A stretch of 64,000 nucleotides of DNA, from positions 2,294,001 through 2,358,000 of the forward strand of contig NZ_CP107985.1 of assembly GCF_036108815.1 (NCBI RefSeq). Reading direction: 5' to 3'. Made by a program: the position numbers and the translations under genes. The notes under the pieces were generated by a model. It ran no database searches, was not told the DNA's origin, and worked only from the letters and a program-made list of their open reading frames with translations. This stretch comes from Streptomyces sp. NBC_00353 (GTDB lineage: Bacteria > Actinomycetota > Actinomycetes > Streptomycetales > Streptomycetaceae). Below are positions 1-7,593 of this stretch, piece after piece (within the stretch, counting starts at the first letter, position 1; each line of letters opens with the position of its first letter).

Positions 1-900
1 GGCTTCGAAGACCTCGGTCCACTCCGCACGGGTCCGGGTCCTGAACCGGTCGGCGACGACCGTGCGCAGCTCCTCCCAGCGGGTGACGTCCTTGCGGTCC
101 GGGGCCCGGTCCTCGATGCCGAGGAGCTTGATGAACTCGTCGTAGAACTGCTGCTCCAGCGGGCCGACCGCCATGTACTGGCCGTCGGCGGTCTCGTACG
201 AACCGTAGAACGGACAGCCGCCGTCCAGGAGGTTGGAGCCTCGCCGGTCCTGCCAGCCGCCGGCCGCCAGCATCCCGTGGATCATCGTGGCGAGATGGGC
301 GGCGCCGTCGACGATCGCCGCGTCCACGACCTGGCCCGTGCCGCCGGGGGTGCGTGCGTGCTGGAGGGCGGCAAGGACGCCGACGACGAGATAGAGCGAG
401 CCGCCCGCGTAGTCGCCGACCAGATTGGCGGGGACGGTGGGCGGCTCGCCGGGCTTGCCGATCATGGAGAGCGTGCCGGTGAGTGCGATGTACGCGATGT
501 CGTGTCCGGCCCGCTCGGCGAGTGGCCCGTCCTGGCCCCAACCGGTCATCCGCCCGTAGACGAGGCCGGGATTGCGGGCGAGACAGGCGTCGGGGCCGAC
601 GCCGAGACGTTCGGCGACGCCCGGCCGGTAGCCCTCGATCAGGATGTCGGCACGTTCGACCAGGTCCAGGACGCGGTCCGGGCCGCCCTCGGCCTTGAGG
701 TCGACGAGCACGGAGCGTTTGTTGCGGTTGGTGAGGTCGTACGCGGGATCGATGCCGAGTCCCGATCCGGCGGGCCGGTCGACCCTGACGACATCGGCGC
801 CGAGGTCGGCCAGGAGCATCGCGGCGAACGGGCCGGGGCCGATGCCCGCCAGTTCCACCACGCGTACGCCCGCCAGTGGGCCGTGCTCTGTCGTTGCCAT
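1..900 (-). CDS. CaiB/BaiF CoA-transferase family protein, alpha-methylacyl-CoA racemase-like (3' end cut by window)
   Basis: The reading frame runs on the minus strand from ATG at 900-898 to the left edge without a stop, giving 300 residues; the C-terminus lies outside the window. The N-terminus has the class III CoA-transferase pattern, with NRNKRSVLVDLK near residues 59-69. The three residues of the proton-transfer site in alpha-methylacyl-CoA racemases appear to be present: His133 in AGHDIAYIALTG, Asp163 in VGDYAGGS, and Glu249 in GPLEQQFYDEF. The family epimerises 2-methylacyl-CoA esters in branched-chain fatty acid or sterol side-chain degradation, and some members transfer CoA instead. 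The enzyme is predicted to be cytosolic. The exact substrate cannot be read from the sequence. Confidence 0.88.
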   Translation of the reverse strand, partial: MATTEHGPLAGVRVVELAGIGPGPFAAMLLADLGADVVRVDRPAGSGLGIDPAYDLTNRNKRSVLVDLKAEGGPDRVLDLVERADILIEGYRPGVAERLGVGPDACLARNPGLVYGRMTGWGQDGPLAERAGHDIAYIALTGTLSMIGKPGEPPTVPANLVGDYAGGSLYLVVGVLAALQHARTPGGTGQVVDAAIVDGAAHLATMIHGMLAAGGWQDRRGSNLLDGGCPFYGSYETADGQYMAVGPLEQQFYDEFIKLLGIEDRAPDRKDVTRWEELRTVVADRFRTRTRAEWTEVFEA

Positions 901-983
901 CAAGCCCCCAGCGGTGTGACACAACTGATGTAACAGCGATGATGCTAAGAACGTGCTGCGCTCCGCACAACCCCTTGAGCCGA

Positions 984-997
984 GCAAGCGCTTAGTT
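984..997. promoter_or_regulatory. Candidate TetR-type operator upstream of the CoA-transferase gene
   Basis: The sequence GCAAGCGCTTAGTT contains the 8-bp palindrome AAGCGCTT at 986-993. It lies in the 204-bp divergent space between the CoA-transferase gene (minus) and the enoyl-reductase-like gene (plus). Similar AAGCGCTT-centred sites are seen before acyl-CoA metabolism genes controlled by TetR-family repressors in actinobacteria. The assignment is inference from this short palindrome and its position. Confidence 0.3.
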
Positions 998-1104
998 CTT
1001 TCCCCTGGATCCTCCCTCACGATCGCCGCCCGGCTGTACACCGCCACGACCCCCTCCGCTAACCTCTGCCTGCTACATCGGCGCCGGCCCCTGCGGAGGC
1101 ACTC

Positions 1105-2295
1105 GTGAACAGGCAGAACGGGGCACAACGCCCCTATGACATAGTCCTTTTCGGCGCCACCGGCTTCGTGGGTGCCCTCACTGCCGAATATCTCGCCGCC
1201 CACGCACCCGACAGCTGCCGCTGGGCGCTGGCCGGCCGCAGCCCGGCCAAGCTGGCCGAGCTGCGCGACCGCCTGACCGCGATCGATCCGCGCTGTGCGG
1301 ACCTTCCGCTGCTGCACGCCGACGCCGACGCCCCCGACGCGCTGCGCGAACTCGCCGAATCGGCACATGTGGTGGCCTCGACCGTGGGTCCGTACGTCTG
1401 GTACGGCGAGAAGCTGGTCGCCGCCTGCGCGGAGGCCGGGACGGATTACACGGACCTGACCGGTGAAGCGGAGTTCGTCGACCGGATGTACCTGGAGCAT
1501 GACGCGCGGGCCCGCGAGACCGGGGCCCGGCTCGTGCACGCCTGCGGCTTCGACTCCGTACCGCACGACCTCGGGGTGTACTTCACCGTCCAGCAGCTGC
1601 CGCAGGACGTGCCGCTGACGATCGACGGTTTCGTCCGCAGCAATGCCGTCTTCTCCGGCGGTACGTTCGCATCCGCACTCACCGCGATGGGCCGCGGCCC
1701 GCAGATGCTGCGCGCCGCCCAGGAGCGCCGGCTGCACGAACCACGCCTGGTCGGCCGCCGCGCCCGCGCATCGCTCGGCACCCCGCACTTCAGTGCGGAG
1801 ACCGGCACCTGGGCGCTGCCCCTGCCGACACTGGACCCACAGGTCGTCGAACGCTCGGCGCGGCGGCTGGCGCGGTACGGCCCCGACTTCCGCTACCGCC
1901 ACTTCGCCTCGGTGAAGCGCCTGCCGGTGGCGCTCGGCGGCACGGCCGCGATCGGCGCGCTCCTCGGCATGGCTCAGCTGCCGGCCGCACGGAACTGGCT
2001 GATGGACCGGTACGAGCCGGGGGCGGGCCCGGACGCGGAGCGCCGCAGGCGGAGCTGGTTCACGGTGCGCTTCGTCGGGGAGGGCGGCGGCCGCCGGGTC
2101 TTCACGGAGGTGTCCGGCGGCGACCCCGGCTACGACGAGACGGCGAAGATGCTCGCACAGGCGGCGCTCTGCCTCGCCCTGGACGAGCTTCCGCCGACAT
2201 CGGGGCAGGTCACCACGGCCGTCGCGATGGGTGACGCGCTGCTGGAGCGGCTGCGCGGGGCCGGGCTGCGCTTCCGGGTCGCGGCGGTCCGCTGA
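1105..2295 (+). CDS. Saccharopine dehydrogenase/trans-acting enoyl reductase family protein
   Basis: The protein has 396 residues and starts at GTG 1105 behind a GCGGAGG ribosome-binding site. An N-terminal Rossmann fold is shown by LFGATGFVGALTAEYLA (about residues 16-32), followed by ALAGRSPAKLAEL. Later family signatures include VASTVGPYVWYGE and HACGFDSVPHDLG. The length fits the family of the mycobacterial trans-acting enoyl reductase (Rv2953-like), which reduces double bonds in polyketide lipids; most Streptomyces members have no assigned substrate. It is divergent from the CoA-transferase gene and could share its regulation. The fold assignment is firm and the reaction is uncertain. 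Confidence 0.85.
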   Translation: MNRQNGAQRPYDIVLFGATGFVGALTAEYLAAHAPDSCRWALAGRSPAKLAELRDRLTAIDPRCADLPLLHADADAPDALRELAESAHVVASTVGPYVWYGEKLVAACAEAGTDYTDLTGEAEFVDRMYLEHDARARETGARLVHACGFDSVPHDLGVYFTVQQLPQDVPLTIDGFVRSNAVFSGGTFASALTAMGRGPQMLRAAQERRLHEPRLVGRRARASLGTPHFSAETGTWALPLPTLDPQVVERSARRLARYGPDFRYRHFASVKRLPVALGGTAAIGALLGMAQLPAARNWLMDRYEPGAGPDAERRRRSWFTVRFVGEGGGRRVFTEVSGGDPGYDETAKMLAQAALCLALDELPPTSGQVTTAVAMGDALLERLRGAGLRFRVAAVR

Positions 2296-2352
2296 GCGGA
2301 TCGGCCACTCGCCCCGTCGCGGGAGGACTCGGCAGGCCGGCGGAGCTGCCGG

Positions 2353-2496
2353 TCAGAGCATCCAGGACGCGAGCGTACAGATCATCGAGATGGTCCACAC
2401 GACGCCCGCGAGGACCCCGAGGGTCATTCCCACGGCGAGGCGCCGTTGGGCGACATGGACAGTTCCGGTACGTGCAGACGTTCGATGATCGTTCAT
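2353..2496 (-). CDS. Small single-pass membrane protein, function unknown
   Basis: A 47-residue protein is read from ATG 2496 to TGA at 2353. It has a basic, hydrophilic N-terminus (MNDHRTSARTG) and one hydrophobic stretch near residues 20-46 ending in CTLASWML, which fits a single transmembrane helix. An in-frame ATG 15 bp upstream (2511) is an alternative start. The gene sits 73 bp downstream of the endonuclease V gene on the same strand. I recognise no family. It is called because of its strongly coherent membrane-protein composition in a small gap between two real genes. Confidence 0.5.
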   Translation of the reverse strand: MNDHRTSARTGTVHVAQRRLAVGMTLGVLAGVVWTISMICTLASWML

Positions 2497-2569
2497 GCGT
2501 ACAAGGGTGCCGGTCATGATCGGCAGGCGATATCCGTACACATACTCAGGTGGGGGCGGCCGCCCGTAC

Positions 2570-3247
2570 TCAGGCGGTCGCTTCCCTGAGCACGTGCCTG
2601 CACAGCGCGTCGGCCCTGCGGGTGGTCTCCGGCTGGCGAAAGTCCCTGGCCAGCAGGAGCGTGTACGCGCAGGCGTTGTCCAGGCCGGTCCGGTGTCCGA
2701 CCGAGACGTACACCGGTTTGGTGCCGTCCTGGGTGCGCAGTGCCCGGCCCACCTCCTCGTCCCCGTCGAGGAGCGGCGAGGAGTCACCGCGCCGGGGGCC
2801 CGGCTGTTCGTACGTGAAGGTGAACGGGTTCTTGGCGACGCCGATGACGGGGAGTCCGGTGAGAACGCCCAGGTGGCTGGCGAGCCCGAAGCGGCGCGGG
2901 TGCGCCCTGCCGTAGCCGTCGCAGACGACGAGACCGGGGTCGACCGGCAGGGCCTCCAGCGCGGCCAGCACGGTCGGGATCTCCCGGAAGGCGAGCAGTC
3001 CCGGGACGTACGGAAAGGTGACCCGCCCGACGGCGGTGGTCTCCGCGACGACGTCCAGAGTCGCCGCGTCGAGCACGACCGCCGCCGCGACCACGACATC
3101 GCGCTCGTCGTCGTAGGCGACGTCGACACCGGTCGCCCGTCCCGTGCCGGGCGGCGGGCCCGGCTCGTCCAGCACCACGCGGGCGCGGAGGGCGTCCTGG
3201 ATGGCGCGGGCTTCGGCTGCGTCGGCGGGAGTGCGGAAGGTCGTCAT
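2570..3247 (-). CDS. nfi: Endonuclease V (deoxyinosine 3' endonuclease)
   Basis: The protein has 225 residues from ATG 3247; a longer frame extends upstream but the family's N-terminus begins near this Met. The catalytic acidic residues are visible: Asp42 in GVDVAY, Glu89 in GLLAFREIP, and Asp110 in VCDGYGRAHPRRFG. Lys139 in IGVAKN and Tyr80 in TFPYVPG are also present, and positions 80, 89, 110 and 139 coincide with E. coli Nfi numbering. The enzyme nicks DNA one phosphodiester bond 3' of deoxyinosine and starts repair of deaminated adenine. It is divergent from the YciI gene with 65 bp between them. The length is normal for the family. Confidence 0.95.
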   Translation of the reverse strand: MTTFRTPADAAEARAIQDALRARVVLDEPGPPPGTGRATGVDVAYDDERDVVVAAAVVLDAATLDVVAETTAVGRVTFPYVPGLLAFREIPTVLAALEALPVDPGLVVCDGYGRAHPRRFGLASHLGVLTGLPVIGVAKNPFTFTYEQPGPRRGDSSPLLDGDEEVGRALRTQDGTKPVYVSVGHRTGLDNACAYTLLLARDFRQPETTRRADALCRHVLREATA

Positions 3248-3312
3248 GGTGCCGACCAGCTTAGAAGTCCCGTCCGGGCGGGCTCCGATGCGGCCTCGAT
3301 AGGGTGCCATTC

Positions 3313-3609
3313 ATGTTCGTACTCGAGTTGACCTACACCGCCCCCGTCGAGCGTGTCGACGCGCTGATGGAGGCGCATGTCGCCTGGCTGGACACGCAGT
3401 ACGCGGCCGGGGTCTTCATCGCGTCCGGCCGCAAGAACCCGCGCGACGGCGGTGTGATCCTCGCCGTGGGGGACGACCGCGCGCAGATCGAGAAGATCGC
3501 GGCGGCCGACCCCTTCGCGGCCGAGGGCGTGTGCGCGTACCGGATCACGGAGTTCATCGCGACGAAGACGTCGGACGAACTCGCCCCGTACCAGCAGCAG
3601 TTGCCCTGA
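3313..3609 (+). CDS. YciI family protein
   Basis: The protein has 98 residues and starts at ATG 3313 (MFVLELTYTAPVE); a GTG nine bases upstream (3304) gives a less likely longer start. It is a single YCII/ferredoxin-like alpha-beta domain with the expected features: a conserved His near residue 24 (MEAHVAWLD), ASGRKNPRDGGVILA, and ADPFAAEGVCAYRITEF. Length and layout are typical. Members are small cytosolic proteins thought to act as enzymes or in stress metabolism, and the reaction here is unknown. The stop is 9 bp from the convergent BNR-repeat gene. Confidence 0.9.
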   Translation: MFVLELTYTAPVERVDALMEAHVAWLDTQYAAGVFIASGRKNPRDGGVILAVGDDRAQIEKIAAADPFAAEGVCAYRITEFIATKTSDELAPYQQQLP

Positions 3610-3618
3610 CGTCGGCCC

Positions 3619-4716
3619 CTAGGCCGACCGGGCGATCCGCCCCTTCTCGCCCGCCGCCCAGCAGCCGCCGTCCGGTGTGCAGTCCACGGTGTCGTACGAA
3701 CCCGTGTCGACCGTGCGCCAGGTGCGCCCGCCGTCCGTCGTCAGGTCCGTCCCGGTCGGGCCGACGGCCAGTGCCGTGGAGCGGGTGTGCGGAACCCAGG
3801 CGACACCGGAACGGTAGGCGGGCGGCGCGGTGGTGGACTGCTGCCAGCTGCGGCCTCCGTTGCCCGTGACGGCGGCGGCGTCCGGCGAGGCCTGGTCGGC
3901 CCGGTAGTCACCGCCGACCGCGATGCCGTGCGTACGGTCACGGAACGCCAGGCCGAAGACGCCTCGGGCCGGGTCTCCGGCCGGGATCGTCGATTCGGTC
4001 GCGGTCCAGGTCAGCCCGCGGTCGGCGGAGTGCAGCACCCGGGCGGTGGCCGCGCCGCCCGTCGCCAGCCAGACGTCCTTCGACCCCGAGCTGACCAGGC
4101 ACTGGCCGCCGGCGGCGAACCCCGCCTCGCCTGCCTGGGCGTCCGGCATCCCCGCCGTGGGCAGCACCTTCCAGCTGCGGCCGCCGTCCGCGGTGGACAG
4201 GATGCGGAATTTTCCGTCCACCGGATCGCTCATGGCGAGGCCGTGCCGGCTGTCGAAGAAGGTGAGGCAGTCGTAGAAGGCACGGGCATCGGTGTTGCGG
4301 AAGGACTCGGTCCAGGTGGTCCCGCCGTCGTCCGTACGGAACACCCTGGAGGCGTCGCCCTCCCCGATGGCCAGTACCACCGCGCGCCGTGCGTCGAAGG
4401 CCTCGATGTCGCGGAACTCCAGGGCCGCCTCCGCCGCGCCGGGCGGCGCCACGTCACGCCAGTGGCGGCCACCGTCGGTGGTGCGCAGGACCGTGCCCTT
4501 CGAGCCCGCGGCCCAGGCGGTGCGGCTGCTGACGGCGGCGAGGCCGCGGAAGCGGGCATCGGTTCCCGTCTCCGTGAGCGTCCAGGCGGGCCGGTGGCCG
4601 GGTCCGTGCCGCTCCCCCGGTGCTGCCTGCGCGGCCGGAGTGGCCAGTGCGGCGGTCAGCGCCGCCCCGCACAGTCCCCATGACATCAGTCGTCTCGTCT
4701 TCCCCTTGAGCCTCAT
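3619..4716 (-). CDS. Secreted BNR/Ycf48-like beta-propeller protein
   Basis: The protein has 365 residues. It begins with a basic stretch (MRLKGKTRR), a hydrophobic core and ALATPAAQAAPG, a clear Sec signal peptide cleaved near residue 32. The mature part repeats the Asp-box pattern (S/T-x-D-G-G-x-T/S-W): TTDGGRHW, TDDGGTTWT, STADGGRSW, SADRGLTWT and TTDGGRTWR, spaced as in beta-propeller blades. This resembles photosystem II stability factor Ycf48 and the sialidase-type BNR family, but no sialidase active site is visible. In Streptomyces such proteins are annotated as oxidoreductases without experimental support. It is probably extracellular or cell-surface, with unknown ligand. Confidence 0.85.
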   Translation of the reverse strand: MRLKGKTRRLMSWGLCGAALTAALATPAAQAAPGERHGPGHRPAWTLTETGTDARFRGLAAVSSRTAWAAGSKGTVLRTTDGGRHWRDVAPPGAAEAALEFRDIEAFDARRAVVLAIGEGDASRVFRTDDGGTTWTESFRNTDARAFYDCLTFFDSRHGLAMSDPVDGKFRILSTADGGRSWKVLPTAGMPDAQAGEAGFAAGGQCLVSSGSKDVWLATGGAATARVLHSADRGLTWTATESTIPAGDPARGVFGLAFRDRTHGIAVGGDYRADQASPDAAAVTGNGGRSWQQSTTAPPAYRSGVAWVPHTRSTALAVGPTGTDLTTDGGRTWRTVDTGSYDTVDCTPDGGCWAAGEKGRIARSA

Positions 4717-4897
4717 GGCGCAGGAAGCTAACCCACCGTCAGTACGCCGTCCAGGGTGCGCCCCCTCGAAGCTGACATCCCGATCGCGGCAACGTCACAC
4801 GGTGACGCAGCTCACGCCGTCCACAGGGCACGGTTCGGAGACTTCTGTCGTCTCTGTCGGTGCCGGACCGTTCATCCGGCCCGAGGGGGAGCAGGTC

Positions 4898-5314
4898 GTG
4901 TCCATCGTTATCGAGCAGTCCGTGCAGGCCCGCATGGTCGCGTCCGCGCCGCGCATGGAGACCCTTCCCGCCACGCTGCAGTACGACCGCAGAGACCCGT
5001 TCGCCGTACGCATGGCGTTCCCTGCTCCGGCGACGCTGGAAGGCGCCGAGGTGGCCTGGGAGTTCTCCCGCGAACTGCTGGCGGCGGGCATGGACGCGCC
5101 GGCCGGTGACGGGGACGTACGGATCAGGCCGTTCGGTTACGACCGTACGGTTCTGGAATTCCATGCCGCCGAGGGCATCGCGATGGTGCATGTTCGGACG
5201 GGGGAGCTGCGCCGCTTCCTCCGGCGGGCGCAGGCGCTGGTCCCGCCGGGCGATGAGCACCGGTACCTGGATCTCGACCGCAGTCTGGCGGACCTGCTCG
5301 GCGGAGCCTGCTGA
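4898..5314 (+). CDS. SsgA-like protein (SALP), sporulation/cell division regulator
   Basis: The protein has 138 residues from GTG 4898, behind a GAGGGGGAG ribosome-binding site. It shows the SsgA/SsgB fold pattern: ATLQYDRRDPFAVRMAF, WEFSRELLAAGM, GDGDVRIRPF, and a C-terminal LRRFLRRAQALVPPGDEHR followed by LDLDRSLADLL. SALPs are Streptomyces-specific proteins that position FtsZ (SsgB) or control septation and peptidoglycan steps in sporulation. The family is certain, but I cannot say which member (A-G or another) it is. It stands alone, followed by a 365-bp gap before the ABC-F gene. Confidence 0.92.
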   Translation: MSIVIEQSVQARMVASAPRMETLPATLQYDRRDPFAVRMAFPAPATLEGAEVAWEFSRELLAAGMDAPAGDGDVRIRPFGYDRTVLEFHAAEGIAMVHVRTGELRRFLRRAQALVPPGDEHRYLDLDRSLADLLGGAC

Positions 5315-5474
5315 CCAGGACTCCCCCGGCGGCTCCACCGGCCCGGGTTCCGCCGCACCCGTCGGCGCGGCCGGGATCGACGTAAATCGTTTGCTGCCCC
5401 GCGAAGCCCGGTCGTACCGTTCGTGACGTCCTTGTTGTCGTCGGATCGGAGAAGGACGTTGCTCGTCTGAGGCC

Positions 5475-5639
5475 GTGAGACACCGCGTTGCGCGCCGTGT
5501 CCGGACAGTTCATGCCCGTCCATGTCTGTCATGTCTGCGCGCCCGAGTGCGACCTCAGCTCTTCGAGCCGTCCTCCGCAACCGGGGCTCCTCCTTGGCCG
5601 TGCGCCATGCCTGTGGAACGCCCTTGACCGGTGTCTCAC
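5475..5639 (+). promoter_or_regulatory. Candidate RNA leader (attenuator) of the ABC-F gene
   Basis: The 365-bp gap before the ABC-F gene contains a perfect 11-bp inverted repeat, GTGAGACACCG at 5475-5485 and CGGTGTCTCAC at 5629-5639. The second arm lies 40 bp before the ABC-F start and inside the end of a 43-codon upstream reading frame. ABC-F resistance genes in actinobacteria are often controlled by ribosome stalling on a leader peptide that changes RNA folding. The repeat is seen in the sequence; the regulatory role is inference. Confidence 0.35.
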
Positions 5640-5653
5640 CCGTTGCCTCCTGA
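5522..5653 (+). CDS. Candidate 43-codon leader peptide upstream of ABC-F
   Basis: An ATG at 5522 opens 43 codons ending at TGA 5651-5653, 26 bp before the ABC-F start. The predicted peptide is Arg/Ser/Ala-rich (it starts MSVMSARPSAT and ends TGVSPVAS). No good ribosome-binding site precedes it. An overlapping frame from ATG 5512 runs through into the ABC-F gene, so the choice of frame is uncertain. The case rests on its position and on the overlap of its last codons with the 3' arm of the inverted repeat. Confidence 0.22.
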   Translation: MSVMSARPSATSALRAVLRNRGSSLAVRHACGTPLTGVSPVAS

Positions 5654-5679
5654 CCCTTCCTCGCAACCGGGAGATCCGT

Positions 5680-7311
5680 ATGTCTGCCCCCATGACTCAC
5701 ATCGCCTGTTCGTCGCTCTCCTTCGCCTGGCCGGACGGCAGTGAGGTCTTCGACGACTTCCAGCTGGCCGTGGGCCCCGGAAGGACCGGCTTGATCGGTC
5801 TCAACGGCTGTGGAAAATCAACACTGTTGCGGCTCATCGCCGGTGAGCTCACCCCCGCCGACGGCTGTATCCGGACACTGGGCGAGATCGGCCACCTGCC
5901 GCAGAACCTGGTCCTCGACACGGCTCTGCGGGTCGATGCCGCCCTCGGCATCGCGGAGATCCGGGCCGCACTGCACGCCATCGAGGCGGGTGACGTCCGC
6001 GAGGAGTTGTTCGCGGCCGTGGGTGACGACTGGGACGTGGAGGAGCGCGCCCGCGCCACCCTCGATCAGCTCGGCCTCGGTCACATCGGACTCGACCGCA
6101 CCATCGGCGAGCTGTCGGGCGGCGAGTGCGTGCTGCTGCGCCTCGCCGCACTCCTGCTGGCCCGTCCCGGGGTGCTGCTGCTGGACGAGCCGACGAACAA
6201 TCTGGATCTGTACGCCCGCCGGCGGCTGTACGAAGCGATCGATGCCTGGACGGGTGTGCTGATCGTCGTCAGTCACGACCGTGAACTCCTGGAGCGTGTC
6301 GACCAGATCGCGGATCTGCGGGACGGTCAGGTCACGTGGTACGGCGGGAACCTCACGGCGTACGAGCAAGCACTCGCCGTCGAGCAGGAGGCGGCCGAGC
6401 GCATGGTGCGGGTCGCCGAGGCCGACGTACAACGCCAGAAGCGCGAACTGGCCGACGCCCAGTTCAAATTGGCCCGGCGAAAGCGCTACGGGCAGAAGAT
6501 GTGGGACACCAAGCGCGAGCCGAAGGCGGTCATGGGCAACCGTAAGCGGGCCGCCCAGGTATCGGCCGGCAAGCACCGCGTCCTGCACGCCGGGAAGCTG
6601 GCCGAGGCGAAGGAACGCCTCGGCGAGGCTGTCGAGGCCGTGCGCGACGACGACGAGATCCGGGTCGAACTGCCTCACACAAAGGTCCATCCGGGCCAGG
6701 GGGTGCTCGTACTGCGCGAGCTCGAACTCGCTTACGGGGCCCGGGTGCCCGGAGAGTTCGAGGTGCGCGGCCCGGAGCGGATCGCCCTGGTGGGCCGCAA
6801 CGGCGCGGGCAAGACGACTCTGCTGCGCACGCTGGCCGGTGAGCTGACACCGGCGGCCGGTGAGGCAACGGCCCATCTGCCGCTGCGTTTTCTTCCGCAA
6901 CGCCTGGATGTGCTCGACGACGGGATGAGCGTCGTGGAGAACGTGGCGCGGTTCGCACCGGACGCGACGGAGAACCGGATCAGGGCGAAGCTGGCGCATT
7001 TTCTGTTCAAGGGGCCGCGGGCGGACCGGCCTGCGGGAACGCTGTCGGGCGGGGAACGTTTCCGTGCGGCGCTGGCTGCGCTGCTGCTCGCCGAGCCGGC
7101 GCCGCAGCTGCTGTTGCTGGACGAACCGACGAACAACCTGGACATGGCGAGCGTGCGCCGGCTGACGGCGGCTCTGGAGTCGTACGAGGGGGCGCTGATC
7201 GTGGCGAGCCACGATGTGCCGTTCCTGGAGTCGCTCGGGATCACGCGCTGGCTGTTGCTCGACGGCGGACTGCGTGACACGACGGCCGAGGCGGTACGCG
7301 CGGAAATGTGA
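5680..7311 (+). CDS. ABC-F family ATP-binding protein (ribosome protection/translation factor type)
   Basis: The protein has 543 residues with two ABC ATPase domains and no membrane segments. Walker A motifs are GLNGCGKS (residues 40-47) and GRNGAGKT (372-379). Signature motifs are LSGGE and TLSGGERF, and Walker B motifs run into LLLDEPTNNLDL and LLLDEPTNNLDM, typical of the ABC-F class. The charged linker with ARRKRYGQKMWDTKREPK between the domains matches the interdomain region that reaches into the ribosome. Family members displace ribosome-targeting antibiotics or act as translation factors; which applies here is not visible. The start at ATG 5680 (MSAPMTH) is chosen over upstream in-frame codons that lack family similarity. 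Confidence 0.93.
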   Translation: MSAPMTHIACSSLSFAWPDGSEVFDDFQLAVGPGRTGLIGLNGCGKSTLLRLIAGELTPADGCIRTLGEIGHLPQNLVLDTALRVDAALGIAEIRAALHAIEAGDVREELFAAVGDDWDVEERARATLDQLGLGHIGLDRTIGELSGGECVLLRLAALLLARPGVLLLDEPTNNLDLYARRRLYEAIDAWTGVLIVVSHDRELLERVDQIADLRDGQVTWYGGNLTAYEQALAVEQEAAERMVRVAEADVQRQKRELADAQFKLARRKRYGQKMWDTKREPKAVMGNRKRAAQVSAGKHRVLHAGKLAEAKERLGEAVEAVRDDDEIRVELPHTKVHPGQGVLVLRELELAYGARVPGEFEVRGPERIALVGRNGAGKTTLLRTLAGELTPAAGEATAHLPLRFLPQRLDVLDDGMSVVENVARFAPDATENRIRAKLAHFLFKGPRADRPAGTLSGGERFRAALAALLLAEPAPQLLLLDEPTNNLDMASVRRLTAALESYEGALIVASHDVPFLESLGITRWLLLDGGLRDTTAEAVRAEM

Positions 7312-7537
7312 GGAGTGCGGGCGGATCGGCGGACGGATTAGGACCGGACGGGGGGCGGTGGCAGCGCTCGCCACCGGGGCGCGATCCCGGCCGCCGTACC
7401 CCTGCATCAGTGAGTTCGCGACACTCGGAAACTGCGTGATGTACCTCTCCGCACACCGAGCGTGACCTGCATACATAACGGTACGTAAGCGAATTCCGGG
7501 TGAGTGGGCTTGGCGGGGGCCTTACTCCCGCCTTAAC

Positions 7538-7566
7538 CTACGGTCTCGTAACCTACGAGGCCGTAA
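7538..7566. promoter_or_regulatory. Candidate operator of the acyl-ACP desaturase gene
   Basis: An imperfect inverted repeat, CTACGGTCTCGTA (7538-7550) and TACGAGGCCGTAA (7554-7566), matches at 11 of 13 positions around a 3-bp centre. It lies 28 bp before the desaturase start. A related half-site, TAACGGTACGTAAG, lies further upstream near 7477-7490. The symmetry and promoter-proximal position fit a TetR-type lipid regulator. The regulator is not in the window. Confidence 0.5.
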
Positions 7567-7593
7567 GTAATTCTCCCGTCCCCAGGAGCCCCC

